From Streptococcus sp. 68 (GTDB lineage Bacteria > Bacillota > Bacilli > Lactobacillales > Streptococcaceae), in the NCBI RefSeq assembly GCF_013277415.1, contig NZ_VMMX01000006.1:7652-65678 (forward strand): a DNA stretch of 58,027 nt. Direction: 5' to 3'. The translations under genes were made by a program, and so were the position numbers. This document shows, in pieces, positions 27,872 through 37,144 of this stretch (position 1 is the first letter of the stretch; each line of letters begins with the position of its first letter). The notes below the pieces were generated by a model, which was not told the origin of the DNA, did not search any database, and saw only the letters and a program-made list of their open reading frames with translations.

Positions 27872-28477
27872 TTACAAATTTTCCCAGTCAAAGTCTTCAG
27901 CATCTTTGCGAAGTAGGGCTTGTGCGTTGCGCAATTTTTCTGTGATTTTTACAAAGATACGGAAGTCGTCAAAAGTGGCATCCAGTTTTTTAATAACATC
28001 AAGATCTACTAGATCTCCACTTGGATTAAAGGCTTGAAGAGAATGTGAAAGCAAGAATTCATCAGGAAGGACACTTGCTTTGATTTCTGGTGCGTTTAAG
28101 ATTTGGCGAAGTTGCATTTGAGCACGTGATGAACCGAGTGTACCGTAAGAAGCACCTGTAATCATGATTGGTTTATTCAAGAGTGGGTAAATACCATAAG
28201 ACAACCAAGCAAGAGCGCTCATCAAAACAGCTGGAATAGAGTGGTCGTACTCAGGAGTACCGATAATAACGCCATCTGCTTCTTCAATTTTAGCAGCAAT
28301 TTCCAATATTTCAGCAGGTACTTGCTTGTCAGCTGGCTTGTTGAAGACAGGAATGTCTTTAATTTCAACAAGTTCAATTTCAGCTTTGTCAGCAAAGTGT
28401 TTTTGCATGTATTGAAGCAATTGACGGTTTGTAGAACGTTTTGAATTTGTTCCAACAATAGCAATAAGTTTTAACAT
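27872..28477 (-). CDS. NADPH-dependent FMN reductase family protein
   Basis: This 201-residue flavodoxin-fold protein has the same signatures as the first domain of its downstream neighbour: IAVVGTNSKRSTNR-like start, GTPEYDHSIPAVLMSALAWLSYG, and GASYGTLGSSRAQMQLRQIL. It lacks the PAS-like domain and the acceptor tail. It is separated from the larger protein by 18 bp and from apbE by 59 bp, all minus strand, so the three form one operon. The two reductases may work as a pair; one may have arisen by duplication. Confidence 0.88.
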   Translation of the reverse strand: MLKLIAIVGTNSKRSTNRQLLQYMQKHFADKAEIELVEIKDIPVFNKPADKQVPAEILEIAAKIEEADGVIIGTPEYDHSIPAVLMSALAWLSYGIYPLLNKPIMITGASYGTLGSSRAQMQLRQILNAPEIKASVLPDEFLLSHSLQAFNPSGDLVDLDVIKKLDATFDDFRIFVKITEKLRNAQALLRKDAEDFDWENL

Positions 28478-28536
28478 GAGATTTCCTTTCTCTTTTTACA
28501 TAATACAATTTTAAAACTCCATTGAAACAGTTGTCT

Positions 28537-29460
28537 CTATAGAGTAGGAATTCCTGAAGAACAGCTTAGGTGGCCTTCTTTATCGATGAGGATGGCTTCG
28601 ATGCCCTCCAAACTTTCGACTTGCCAGAGGATAGAAGCAGGTCTTTCTCCAAAGAGTCGAGTTGTCCAGATTTCGCCATCAACTGATTTATCAGAGATGA
28701 TTGTGAGACTAGCGAGTTCCGTTTCAACAGGATATCCTGTTTGGCTGTCAAAAATATGATGGTAATCTTTTCCATCGACGGTCAGGTGACGTTCATAAAT
28801 GCCTGAAGTCACGACAGATTGATTGACAACAGGGATGGTCATTAAGTGATTTCCCCTCGGATTGGCTGGATCTTGAATCCCGATTTGCCAAGGCTGATTT
28901 CCTCTTGCCTGATTTTTTCCAATAGTCAGGATATTCCCTCCCAGATTGATTAAGGCAGATGTCACTCCCTCTTCTCTCAGAAATTGGGCAACCTTATCCG
29001 CACTGTATCCTTTGGCTAAACAACCAAGATCGATCTTCATTCCTTTCTGTTTTAAAAACACAGTAGAAGTAGAAGAATCTAACTCGATAAAATGAGGATT
29101 GATTAGAGGCAGAACCGATTCAATTTCTTGAGGTTGGGCGACTTTGGCATCTGAAAAACCGATGCGCCAGGTTTGAATTAGGGGACCAATGCTGATATTG
29201 AGATAGCTAGAGGGTGCTAGGCTATGCTCTAACCCAAGTGAAATCAATTTAAACAGGTCTGGATGAACTTTGACTGGAGCTATTCCAGCTTGATGATTGA
29301 TTTCCATCAACTCCGATTTCTGACTATTGGCATTGAAGCGGTATTCTAGCTCTCTGAGTAAATCAAAGGATTTTTGGAGCAAGCCATCGGCTCGCTCATC
29401 TACTAATGAAATAGTGATAGTAGTCCCCATTAGCCGTTCGGAATGTGAACTTAGAGGCAA
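28537..29460 (-). CDS. apbE: FAD:protein FMN transferase
   Basis: The 307-residue protein uses a TTG start (29460) placed 8 nt after AAAGGAG; an in-frame ATG follows ten codons later (MGTTITISLV). Motifs of the family are MGTTITI, the GCLAKGYSADKVAQFL and SALINLGGNILTIG regions, and the C-terminal THIFDSQTGYPV-like sequence (HHIFDSQTGYPVETELASLTII). ApbE attaches FMN from FAD to a Ser/Thr of acceptor proteins using Mg2+. Many homologues are exported lipoproteins; this one has no lipobox, so it should modify cytosolic targets such as the reductase two genes downstream. Confidence 0.93.
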   Translation of the reverse strand: MPLSSHSERLMGTTITISLVDERADGLLQKSFDLLRELEYRFNANSQKSELMEINHQAGIAPVKVHPDLFKLISLGLEHSLAPSSYLNISIGPLIQTWRIGFSDAKVAQPQEIESVLPLINPHFIELDSSTSTVFLKQKGMKIDLGCLAKGYSADKVAQFLREEGVTSALINLGGNILTIGKNQARGNQPWQIGIQDPANPRGNHLMTIPVVNQSVVTSGIYERHLTVDGKDYHHIFDSQTGYPVETELASLTIISDKSVDGEIWTTRLFGERPASILWQVESLEGIEAILIDKEGHLSCSSGIPTL

Positions 29461-29688
29461 GCTACCAACTCCTTTCTCTTATAGAAAATAAGTTGTAATA
29501 TCAAGTAATTATCTAAATTGAAGCCCTTACATTTTATTTTCATGTTATTAGAATACCATAAAGTTAGACTTTTCACAAATAAAATTTGGAAAAAGTCAAG
29601 AAATATGCTCATAAAATTCATGAGGCTTGAAAACAGGATAAATGGAGAATTATTTTTGATAAAAAATCCTGAAATAATAGTAAACCAC

Positions 29689-29717
29689 TTGTAAACGCTA
29701 ACAGTAAATGTTATACT
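29689..29717 (+). promoter_or_regulatory. nox promoter with overlapping cre site
   Basis: TTGTAA (29689-29694), 17-nt spacer and TATACT (29712-29717) form the promoter. TGTAAACGCTAACA (29690-29703) matches the CcpA consensus TGWAARCGYTWNCW at every position and overlaps the -35 box, suggesting catabolite repression. The start of transcription would lie about 32 nt before the gene. Confidence 0.75.
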
Positions 29718-29755
29718 AGTAGAGTAAATTTAAAATTGAAGGTAGGAAATTTTTT

Positions 29756-31135
29756 ATGAGTAAAATCGTTGTAGTTGGTGCTAACCACGCTGGTACAGCA
29801 TGTATTAATACTATGTTGGATAATTTTGGAAGTGAGAACGAAATTGTTGTATTTGACCAAAACTCTAACATCTCTTTCCTAGGATGTGGAATGGCTCTTT
29901 GGATTGGTGAACAAATTGACGGTGCTGAAGGCTTGTTCTATTCTGATAAAGAAAAATTGGAAGCTAAAGGTGCTAAAGTATACATGAAATCACCAGTTCT
30001 TTCAATCGATTATGATAACAAAGTAGTTACAGCAGAAGTTGAAGGAAAAGAGCACAAAGAATCATACGAAAAATTGATTTTCGCTACAGGTTCTACACCA
30101 ATCTTGCCACCAATCGAAGGTGTTGAAATTGTTAAAGGAAACCGCGAATTCAAAGCGACTCTTGAAAATGTTCAATTTGTTAAGTTGTACCAAAACGCAG
30201 AAGAAGTTATCAATAAACTTGCTGACAAGAGCAAACACCTTGACCGTATCGCCGTTGTTGGTGGTGGTTACATCGGTGTTGAACTTGCTGAAGCCTTTGA
30301 ACGTCTTGGAAAAGAAGTTGTCCTTGTTGACATCGTTGATACTGTCTTGAACGGTTACTATGACAAAGACTTCACACAAATGATGGCGAAGAACTTGGAA
30401 GACCACAATATCCGCTTGGCACTTGGTCAAACTGTTAAAGCAATCGAAGGTGACGGTAAAGTTGAACGCTTGATTACTGACAAAGAAAGCTTTGATGTGG
30501 ATATGGTTGTTCTTGCGGTTGGTTTCCGTCCAAACACAGCACTTGCTGATGGTAAGATTGAACTCTTCCGCAACGGTGCCTTCCTTGTAGACAAGAAACA
30601 AGAAACATCTATCCCAGGTGTATTTGCCGTTGGTGACTGTGCAACTGTTTATGACAATGCTCGTAAAGATACTAGCTATATTGCTCTTGCTTCAAACGCT
30701 GTACGTACTGGTATTGTTGGTGCCTACAATGCTTGTGGCCATGAATTGGAAGGTATCGGTGTTCAAGGTTCAAACGGTATCTCTATCTACGGTCTTCACA
30801 TGGTTTCAACTGGTTTGACTCTTGAAAAAGCGAAAGCTGCTGGTTACAATGCGACTGAAACAGGCTTTAACGATCTTCAAAAACCAGAATTCATGAAACA
30901 TGACAACCATGAAGTAGCAATCAAGATTGTCTTTGACAAAGATAGCCGTGAAATTCTTGGTGCCCAGATGGTTTCACACGATTCTGCAATCAGCATGGGA
31001 ATCCACATGTTCTCACTTGCTATCCAAGAGCATGTGACAATTGATAAATTGGCATTGACAGATCTATTCTTCTTGCCACACTTCAACAAACCATACAACT
31101 ACATCACAATGGCTGCCCTTACAGCTGAAAAATAA
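29756..31135 (+). CDS. nox: H2O-forming NADH oxidase
   Basis: The 459-residue flavoprotein begins [17 protein letters not shown], with His11 and the redox-active cysteine at C44 (FLGCGMALW) as in streptococcal Nox. A second Rossmann motif ([17 protein letters not shown], near 165) binds [16 protein letters not shown] binds FAD, and the C-terminus is the dimerisation domain. It reduces O2 to water with NADH, restoring NAD+ and removing oxygen. It is monocistronic, divergent from apbE, with a CcpA site over its promoter. Confidence 0.96.
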   Translation: MSKIVVVGANHAGTACINTMLDNFGSENEIVVFDQNSNISFLGCGMALWIGEQIDGAEGLFYSDKEKLEAKGAKVYMKSPVLSIDYDNKVVTAEVEGKEHKESYEKLIFATGSTPILPPIEGVEIVKGNREFKATLENVQFVKLYQNAEEVINKLADKSKHLDRIAVVGGGYIGVELAEAFERLGKEVVLVDIVDTVLNGYYDKDFTQMMAKNLEDHNIRLALGQTVKAIEGDGKVERLITDKESFDVDMVVLAVGFRPNTALADGKIELFRNGAFLVDKKQETSIPGVFAVGDCATVYDNARKDTSYIALASNAVRTGIVGAYNACGHELEGIGVQGSNGISIYGLHMVSTGLTLEKAKAAGYNATETGFNDLQKPEFMKHDNHEVAIKIVFDKDSREILGAQMVSHDSAISMGIHMFSLAIQEHVTIDKLALTDLFFLPHFNKPYNYITMAALTAEK

Positions 31136-31146
31136 AAATGAATGAG

Positions 31147-31182
31147 CTATCTGGCCTTAAGTTAAGGTCAGATAGTTTTTTT
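31147..31182 (+). terminator. nox terminator
   Basis: A 14-bp stem (31147-31160 with 31162-31175, one G-U) with a tight loop, followed by seven T. Confidence 0.85.
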
Positions 31183-31288
31183 AGTCAATGTGTACCCATA
31201 CAATTATCCATTTTTTATCTTGTGATTCCTTCTGTTCTGACTTAAAATGAAAAGGTAGCTACCAATACAAATGATGAGGATAAAACAA

Positions 31289-32164
31289 ATGACTGAAAAT
31301 CGTTATGAATTAAATAAAAACTTGGCACAGATGCTCAAAGGTGGGGTTATCATGGATGTTCAGAATCCTGAACAGGCTCGTATTGCAGAGGCTGCTGGCG
31401 CGGCAGCCGTTATGGCCTTAGAGCGGATTCCGGCTGATATTCGTGCGGCTGGTGGAGTTTCCCGCATGAGTGATCCAAAGATGATTAAGGAAATCCAAGA
31501 AGCGGTTAGTATTCCAGTAATGGCTAAGGTCAGAATCGGGCATTTTGTGGAAGCTCAGATTTTAGAGGCTATTGAAATTGACTATATCGACGAGAGTGAA
31601 GTTCTATCTCCAGCTGACGACCGTTTCCATGTGGACAAGAAAGAATTCCAAGTTCCTTTTGTCTGTGGGGCTAAGGATTTGGGAGAAGCCTTGCGTCGTA
31701 TCGCTGAAGGTGCTTCTATGATTCGTACCAAAGGAGAACCGGGTACAGGGGATATCGTCCAAGCTGTTCGTCATATGCGTATGATGAATCAGGAAATTCG
31801 CCGCATTCAAAACCTACGTGAGGACGAGCTTTATGTTGCTGCCAAGGAATTGCAAGTCCCTGTAGAATTGGTTCAATATGTCCATGAACATGGGAAATTG
31901 CCAGTTGTAAACTTCGCAGCTGGAGGCGTTGCAACGCCAGCAGATGCTGCACTGATGATGCAATTAGGGGCAGAGGGTGTCTTTGTCGGTTCAGGTATTT
32001 TTAAGTCAGGAGATCCTGTTAAACGAGCAAGTGCCATTGTCAAAGCGGTGACTAACTTCCGTAATCCTCAAATCCTAGCTCAAATCTCTGAAGATTTAGG
32101 AGAAGCCATGGTTGGTATTAATGAAAATGAAATCCAAATTCTCATGGCTGAGCGAGGAAAATAG
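31289..32164 (+). CDS. pdxS: Pyridoxal 5'-phosphate synthase lyase subunit
   Basis: I start at 31289 ([14 protein letters not shown], 291 residues), 9 nt after GAGGAT. Conserved PdxS stretches are [26 protein letters not shown], the lysine-containing [15 protein letters not shown]-equivalent [13 protein letters not shown], and [15 protein letters not shown] with [14 protein letters not shown]. It forms a dodecamer and, with ammonia from PdxT, makes PLP from ribose 5-phosphate and glyceraldehyde 3-phosphate. Its stop codon touches the pdxT start. Confidence 0.96.
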   Translation: MTENRYELNKNLAQMLKGGVIMDVQNPEQARIAEAAGAAAVMALERIPADIRAAGGVSRMSDPKMIKEIQEAVSIPVMAKVRIGHFVEAQILEAIEIDYIDESEVLSPADDRFHVDKKEFQVPFVCGAKDLGEALRRIAEGASMIRTKGEPGTGDIVQAVRHMRMMNQEIRRIQNLREDELYVAAKELQVPVELVQYVHEHGKLPVVNFAAGGVATPADAALMMQLGAEGVFVGSGIFKSGDPVKRASAIVKAVTNFRNPQILAQISEDLGEAMVGINENEIQILMAERGK

Positions 32165-32746
32165 ATGAAAATCGGAATATTGGCCTTGCAAGGGGCCTTT
32201 GCAGAACATGCAAAAGTGCTAGATCAATTAGGTGTCGAGAGTGTAGAACTCAGAAATTTAGAAGATTTTCAGAAATCTCGGAGTGATTTGTCGGGTTTGA
32301 TTTTGCCTGGTGGGGAATCTACAACCATGGGCAAGCTCTTACGTGAGCAGGACATGCTGATTCCCATTCGAGAAGCAATTCTATCTGGCTTACCGGTGTT
32401 TGGGACCTGTGCGGGTTTAATTTTGCTGGCTAAGGAAATTACTTCTCAGGAAGAGAGTCATCTAGGAACTATGGATATGGTAGTCGAGCGCAATGCCTAT
32501 GGGCGCCAACTAGGAAGTTTCTACACGGAAGCAGAATGTAAGGGAGTCGGTCAGATTCCAATGACCTTTATCCGTGGTCCAATTATCAGCAGTGTTGGAG
32601 AAGATGTAGAAATTCTAGCAACAGTTGATAATCAAATCGTTGCAGCCCAAGAAAAAAATATGTTGGTAACTTCTTTTCATCCAGAATTGACTGATGATGT
32701 GCGCTTGCACCAGTACTTTATCAATATGTGTAAAGAAAAAAGTTGA
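32165..32746 (+). CDS. pdxT: Pyridoxal 5'-phosphate synthase glutaminase subunit
   Basis: The 193-residue class I glutamine amidotransferase begins [15 protein letters not shown]. The triad is visible: Cys82 in GTCAGLIL, and His/Glu in [22 protein letters not shown] is the family oxyanion region. It hydrolyses glutamine and channels ammonia to PdxS. It follows pdxS with no gap and ends at a bidirectional terminator. Confidence 0.96.
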   Translation: MKIGILALQGAFAEHAKVLDQLGVESVELRNLEDFQKSRSDLSGLILPGGESTTMGKLLREQDMLIPIREAILSGLPVFGTCAGLILLAKEITSQEESHLGTMDMVVERNAYGRQLGSFYTEAECKGVGQIPMTFIRGPIISSVGEDVEILATVDNQIVAAQEKNMLVTSFHPELTDDVRLHQYFINMCKEKS

Positions 32747-32768
32747 GATTGAATTTCTCAACTTTTTT
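32736..32768. terminator. Bidirectional terminator between pdxT and the hemolysin III gene
   Basis: A 13-bp perfect stem (32736-32748 with 32756-32768) with A-run on one side and T-run on the other serves both converging transcripts. It overlaps both stop codons. Confidence 0.85.
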
Positions 32769-33414
32769 ACATGTAATAAACAATGGCAATGTATTGGAGT
32801 GCGGATGCAGCTAGGATAAAGAGATGCCAAATCATGTGGAAATAAGGTTTTTTCTTGGCGTAAAATCCAGCCCCAACTGTATAACAAAGTCCTCCAGTTA
32901 CCATGAGACTCCAGAAAATTGGCGTTGTTTGACTGATAATGGCAGGAATGATAGCTAGAACCAACCAGCCCATAATCAGGTAAAGAGCAAGGCTAAATTT
33001 CTCATTGACTTTTTTAGCAAAGATTTTATAGAGAATACCAAAGATGGTCGTTCCCCACTGGATGGCAATAATCAGATAGCCAAACCAGTTATTCATCAAG
33101 GTCAATACGACCGGCGTGTATGAGCCTGCAATAGCAACATAAATCATAGAATGGTCGATGATTCGCAAGACATATTTGTGGGTCGAACCATAGGCCATAG
33201 AGTGGTAAATGGTGGATGAGAGGAACATGAGAAAGAGACTAATAACGAAAATAGAGACACCGATAGAGGATAAAAATCCGTGTATCTCATAACTATAGGT
33301 GGATGAAATAGGCAGTAAGATGAGCATGATGACTGCACCCACAGCATGGGTCACACTATTAGCAATTTCTTCTCCAAAACTGAGTTGTTTGCTGAGTTTA
33401 AGACTAGTGTTCAT
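32767..33414 (-). CDS. Hemolysin III / PAQR-type seven-helix membrane protein (YqfA-like)
   Basis: The 215-residue protein has about seven hydrophobic helices. SVTHAVGAV and SSTIYHSMAYGSTHKYVLRIIDHSMIYVAIAGSYTP hold the conserved metal-binding Ser/His/Asp residues of the family, with HMIWHLFILAASALQY at the C-terminus supplying the last His pair. Members lie in the cytoplasmic membrane; the name comes from a Bacillus cereus hemolysin, but the physiological function is debated (a hydrolase role on lipids is proposed for the superfamily). The start overlaps the stop of the DUF1836 gene upstream, so the two are coupled. Confidence 0.92.
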   Translation of the reverse strand: MNTSLKLSKQLSFGEEIANSVTHAVGAVIMLILLPISSTYSYEIHGFLSSIGVSIFVISLFLMFLSSTIYHSMAYGSTHKYVLRIIDHSMIYVAIAGSYTPVVLTLMNNWFGYLIIAIQWGTTIFGILYKIFAKKVNEKFSLALYLIMGWLVLAIIPAIISQTTPIFWSLMVTGGLCYTVGAGFYAKKKPYFHMIWHLFILAASALQYIAIVYYM

Positions 33415-33857
33415 TGGATTACCTCCTCTTCAGTATGATGGATTAAGTCTAGGGTTTGATGATAGAGTTTAACGGTTTGGCAGCTGGTTTGGATAATGGG
33501 GTTAGCTGGATCCATTCCTTGGTTCATGTAGTCCACAAAAGCATCGTAGAGTTGGTCTGAACTTGCTTGAGTTTGTAGAGTATTCAGTGTCTGGGCGATT
33601 TCTTGAATAGAAAAGACAGATTTGAGGGTTGTGATAGCAATCAAACGGGCAATCTGTTGGCGTTGGTATTTTTTCTTATCAGGTTTTGTCAGGTAACCAT
33701 GTTTGACATAATTATTGACCATAGATGCTGTTAGGCCTTTGTCTTTATCAGGAGAGATAGGGGCGCAGACCTGATTGACATAGAGTAAAACCTGGTCCAG
33801 ATAGAGGTCAATATTTGGGATTTCTGCCCATTTGGGGTAGGAAAAGGTAGTTTTCAT
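33411..33857 (-). CDS. DUF1836 domain-containing protein
   Basis: I place the start at ATG 33857 (148 residues), 6 nt after AAAGGAG; a TTG two codons earlier is possible. The N-terminal region (LTASMVNNYVKHGYLTKPDKKKYQRQQIARLIAITTLKSVFSIQEIAQTL) looks like a MerR-like helix-turn-helix, as in the DUF1836 family common in streptococci. It may be a small DNA-binding regulator. It forms a 4-bp-overlap operon with the hemolysin III gene. Confidence 0.85.
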   Translation of the reverse strand: MKTTFSYPKWAEIPNIDLYLDQVLLYVNQVCAPISPDKDKGLTASMVNNYVKHGYLTKPDKKKYQRQQIARLIAITTLKSVFSIQEIAQTLNTLQTQASSDQLYDAFVDYMNQGMDPANPIIQTSCQTVKLYHQTLDLIHHTEEEVIQ

Positions 33858-33991
33858 TTTCAACTCCTTTTTATCTAGTTTTAATAACTAGATTATAAAA
33901 TAATAAAAACATAAAGTCAAGTTTTAACTGCTTGTAGAAAGACTTAAATTATGCTATGATGGGAGAAACTAGTCAGAAATGAGGAGAAAAG

Positions 33992-34486
33992 ATGGAGATT
34001 CGTTTAGCTTTTCCAAATGAAGTAGATGCCATCATGCAGGTGATGGAGGATGCTAAAAAATGTTTAGCGTATGCTGGTAGTGACCAGTGGCAAAATGGTT
34101 ATCCAAATGCTGATATTATTATTGAAGATATTATCTCAGGTCAAGCCTACGTAGCCTTGGAAGAGGGAGAACTACTAGCTTATGCAGCTGTGACCAAGAG
34201 TCCAGAGGCAGCCTATGAAGCCATTTATGAAGGCAACTGGCAAGCTGGGGAGTCAGAGTACCTAGTCTTTCACCGTATTGCTGTGGCAGCAGATGTCCAG
34301 GGACAGGGGGTTGCTCAGACTTTCCTAGAAGGCTTAATTGAAGGATTTGATTACCTAGATTTTCGCTTAGATACGCATGTTGCAAACAAGGTCATGCAGC
34401 ATATCTTTGAAAAACTCGGTTTTAAACAGGTTGGTAAGGTTCCAGTTGATGGCGAACGCTTGGCCTATCAAAAATTGAAGAAATAA
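33992..34486 (+). CDS. GNAT family N-acetyltransferase
   Basis: The 164-residue protein starts after GAGGAGAAAAG. EIRLAFPNEVDAIMQVMEDAK at the start and LVFHRIAVAADVQGQGVAQTFLEGLI, with the acetyl-CoA-binding V..xxQGxGxA motif (QGQGVA), identify a GNAT fold. The substrate is unknown. Its stop overlaps the ogt start (TAATG), and the next gene also overlaps, making a three-gene operon. Confidence 0.88.
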   Translation: MEIRLAFPNEVDAIMQVMEDAKKCLAYAGSDQWQNGYPNADIIIEDIISGQAYVALEEGELLAYAAVTKSPEAAYEAIYEGNWQAGESEYLVFHRIAVAADVQGQGVAQTFLEGLIEGFDYLDFRLDTHVANKVMQHIFEKLGFKQVGKVPVDGERLAYQKLKK

Positions 34487-35004
34487 TGCAAAAGAAGTAC
34501 GTAAAAATACTCTACTTTTCGCCAATTGGTATTCTATCACTAGTAGCTGATGACCATTATCTGTATGGCATTTGGGTGCAGGACCAGAAGTATTTTGAGA
34601 GGGGACTAGGAGATGAAACGATAGAAGAAGTTGTTAGTCATCCCATTTTAGACCCAGTTATTGCTTGCTTAGATGCTTACTTTAAAGGCAAGTATCAGGA
34701 TTTATCCAACTTGCCCTTGGCTCCAATCGGAACGGATTTTGAAAAGCGGGTCTGGGTCTACTTACAGGGAATTCCTTATGGTCAGACAGTGACCTATGGA
34801 CAAATAGCCCAAGACCTACAAGTGGCTTCTGCTCAAGCAATTGGTGGAGCAGTGGGGCGAAATCCTTGGTCTATCCTAGTACCCTGTCATCGTGTGCTGG
34901 GAGCAGGCAAGCGTCTGACAGGTTATGCTGCAGGAGTGGAAAAGAAAGCTTGGCTCTTGGAGCATGAAGGTGCAGATTTTAAAGATAGAAACAATAGAAA
35001 GTGA
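34486..35004 (+). CDS. ogt: Methylated-DNA--[protein]-cysteine S-methyltransferase
   Basis: The 172-residue protein carries the catalytic motif PCHRV (Cys134) within LVPCHRVLGAGKRLTGYAAG, and the helix-turn-helix region YGQIAQDLQVASAQAIGGAVGRNP. It repairs O6-methylguanine in a suicide reaction. It overlaps both neighbours and is co-transcribed with the acetyltransferase and ArsC/Spx-like genes. Confidence 0.93.
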   Translation: MQKKYVKILYFSPIGILSLVADDHYLYGIWVQDQKYFERGLGDETIEEVVSHPILDPVIACLDAYFKGKYQDLSNLPLAPIGTDFEKRVWVYLQGIPYGQTVTYGQIAQDLQVASAQAIGGAVGRNPWSILVPCHRVLGAGKRLTGYAAGVEKKAWLLEHEGADFKDRNNRK

Positions 35005-35009
35005 AATAT

Positions 35010-35366
35010 ATGTTAGAATTTATCGAATATCCAAAATGTTCAACTTGTAAAAAAGCAAAACAAGAATTAAACCAACTCGGTGTGGACTACAAAGCTGTTC
35101 ACATCGTGGAAGAAACACCCAGCCAAGAAGTCGTTTTGAACTGGCTAAAAACCTCAGGATTTGAATTGAAACAATTTTTCAACACCAGTGGAATTAAATA
35201 CCGTGAATTAGGGCTAAAAGATAAGGTAGGAAGTTTATCAAATCAAGAAGCAGCTCAGTTGCTAGCAAGCGACGGTATGTTATTAAAACGACCGATTTTA
35301 GTAGAAAATGGAACTGTTAAGCAAATCGGCTATCGAAAAGCTTATGAAGAATTGGGACTGAAATAG
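35010..35366 (+). CDS. ArsC/Spx/MgsR family thioredoxin-fold protein
   Basis: I prefer ATG 35010 (118 residues, MLEFIEYPKCSTCKKAK) over GTG 35001. The N-terminus has CSTC, a CxxC like those of Spx and ArsC proteins, and RPILVENG near the end is the family's cis-Pro region. It may be an arsenate reductase-like or Spx-like protein; the lack of the long Spx C-terminus favours the YffB/ArsC side. It is the last gene in the ogt operon. Confidence 0.85.
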   Translation: MLEFIEYPKCSTCKKAKQELNQLGVDYKAVHIVEETPSQEVVLNWLKTSGFELKQFFNTSGIKYRELGLKDKVGSLSNQEAAQLLASDGMLLKRPILVENGTVKQIGYRKAYEELGLK

Positions 35367-35523
35367 TTTTTACTTATCTCTTTGATAGATAAAATATATA
35401 ACCTCCCTGTTTCAAAGTATGATAAACTAGTAGGTAGACAAAGTCTGTATCTGACCGTAGCAAATAATTTCATTGACGGCAGAAGTATGGTAGAATGAAT
35501 CATTATCAGGAGAGGATATTTTT

Positions 35524-36324
35524 ATGAATGTTACAACAATTTTAGCATCAGATTGGTACCAAAACTTGATGCAATTGATTCCGGATGGCAAGCTTTTTAG
35601 CCTGCGTTCGGTCTTTGATGGGATTCCAAGAATTGTTCAACAACTTCCAACAACGATTATGTTGACCATTGGTGGTGCTCTTTTTGGCTTGGTTTTGGCG
35701 CTTCTTTTTGCCATTGTGAAAATCAATCGTGTCAAGATTTTATATCCCTTGCAGGCCTTCTTTGTTAGTTTCTTAAAAGGGACACCGATTTTAGTGCAGC
35801 TCATGTTGACCTACTACGGAATTCCTTTGGCTTTGAAAGCCCTCAATCAGCAATGGGGAACTGGTCTCAATATCAATGCTATTCCAGCTGCAGCTTTTGC
35901 GATTGTTGCCTTTGCTTTTAATGAGGCTGCTTATGCGAGTGAAACCATTCGTGCAGCCATTCTCTCAGTCAATCCTGGTGAGATTGAGGCGGCACGCAGT
36001 CTGGGGATGACCCGAGCGCAAGTTTATCGTCGCGTGATTATTCCAAATGCAGCAGTTGTGGCAACTCCAACCTTGATTAACTCCCTCATCGGCTTGACCA
36101 AGGGAACTTCCCTAGCCTTTAGTGCGGGTGTTGTGGAAGTCTTTGCTCAAGCTCAGATTCTAGGTGGAGCTGATTATCGTTACTTTGAGAGATTCATCTC
36201 TGTAGCCCTTGTTTATTGGGTAGTCAATATTGGAATTGAAAGCCTCGGTCGTTTCATCGAGAGAAAAATGGCTATTTCTGCACCCGATACAGTGCAAACA
36301 GATGTGAAAGGAGATCTTCGTTAA
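35524..36324 (+). CDS. Polar amino-acid ABC transporter permease
   Basis: The 266-residue membrane protein starts after CAGGAGAGGATATTTTT. It shows about five helices and the inner-membrane permease signature (NEAAYASETIRAAILSVNPGEIEAARSLGMTRAQVYRRVIIPNA), the EAA loop that contacts the ATPase, as in the HisM/GlnP/TcyB family. No substrate-binding protein is encoded here, so it must come from elsewhere. A cystine or other polar amino acid substrate is likely but not proven. The ATPase gene overlaps its stop. Confidence 0.9.
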   Translation: MNVTTILASDWYQNLMQLIPDGKLFSLRSVFDGIPRIVQQLPTTIMLTIGGALFGLVLALLFAIVKINRVKILYPLQAFFVSFLKGTPILVQLMLTYYGIPLALKALNQQWGTGLNINAIPAAAFAIVAFAFNEAAYASETIRAAILSVNPGEIEAARSLGMTRAQVYRRVIIPNAAVVATPTLINSLIGLTKGTSLAFSAGVVEVFAQAQILGGADYRYFERFISVALVYWVVNIGIESLGRFIERKMAISAPDTVQTDVKGDLR

Positions 36325-37067
36325 TGATTAAGATTTCGAATTTAAGCAAATCCTTTTCAGGACAGACTGTCTTGGATCATCTGGACTTGGATATTCAAAA
36401 AGGGGAAGTTGTAGCCTTGATTGGTTCCTCAGGAGCTGGAAAATCAACCTTCCTTCGCAGTCTCAATTATCTTGAAACACCTGACAGTGGCTCGATTCAG
36501 ATTGATGATTTCTCAGTTGATTTTTCTAAGATCACTCAAGAAGAAATCCTTGCCCTACGTCGCAAGTTATCTATGGTATTTCAACAGTTTAATTTATTTG
36601 AACGCCGCACGGCACTTGATAATGTGAAAGAAGGTTTGGTTGTTGTTAAGAAATTATCTGACCAAGAAGCAACCAAGATTGCCAAGGAAGAGTTGGCTAA
36701 GGTTGGGCTTTCTGACCGTGAAAACCATTATCCTCGCCATTTATCAGGTGGACAGAAGCAACGGGTTGCCCTAGCGCGTGCGCTTGCTATGAAACCAGAT
36801 GTATTGCTCTTAGACGAACCAACTTCAGCCCTTGACCCAGAATTGGTCGGAGAAGTAGAAAAGTCTATTGCAGATGCTGCTAAGTCAGGTCAGACCATGA
36901 TTTTAGTTAGTCACGATATGTCCTTTGTAGCCCAAGTGGCTGATAAGATTCTCTTCTTAGATAAGGGGAAAATTATCGAGTCTGGAACACCGGATGAGAT
37001 TATCCACCATCCTAAAGAAGAGCGGACAAAAGAATTCTTCGCTAGTTACAAACGGACTTATATTTGA
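36324..37067 (+). CDS. Amino-acid ABC transporter ATP-binding protein
   Basis: The 247-residue ATPase has Walker A GSSGAGKST (residues 33-41), Q-loop VFQQFNLF, signature LSGGQKQRVALARAL, Walker B VLLLDEPTSALDP and H-loop VSHDMSF. Its start overlaps the permease stop (TAATG). Together they form the core of a polar amino-acid importer lacking its own binding protein. Confidence 0.95.
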   Translation: MIKISNLSKSFSGQTVLDHLDLDIQKGEVVALIGSSGAGKSTFLRSLNYLETPDSGSIQIDDFSVDFSKITQEEILALRRKLSMVFQQFNLFERRTALDNVKEGLVVVKKLSDQEATKIAKEELAKVGLSDRENHYPRHLSGGQKQRVALARALAMKPDVLLLDEPTSALDPELVGEVEKSIADAAKSGQTMILVSHDMSFVAQVADKILFLDKGKIIESGTPDEIIHHPKEERTKEFFASYKRTYI

Positions 37068-37082
37068 TATAATAGATAAAGA

Positions 37083-37112
37083 AAAACTCAGTTAGCTGGA
37101 CTAGCTGAGTTT
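37083..37112 (+). terminator. Stem-loop after the ABC transporter operon
   Basis: AAACTCAG and CTGAGTTT flank an inner TTAGCT/AGCT helix. The T-run is weak (TTTACTCTTT), so termination may be partial, allowing read-through to the DUF4059 gene. Confidence 0.55.
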
Positions 37113-37144
37113 ACTCTTTAAAAAAGATAGAAATGAGAGAAATC

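Noticed and set aside
29461..29690. Riboswitch between apbE and nox
   Set aside because: The interval is AT-rich with no conserved RNA core such as an FMN element; only the nox promoter and cre site are clear.
35473..35496. TTGACG and TAGAAT as a promoter for the ABC transporter
   Set aside because: The spacing is only 12 nt; TGGTAGAAT could be an extended -10, but the pair does not form a standard promoter.
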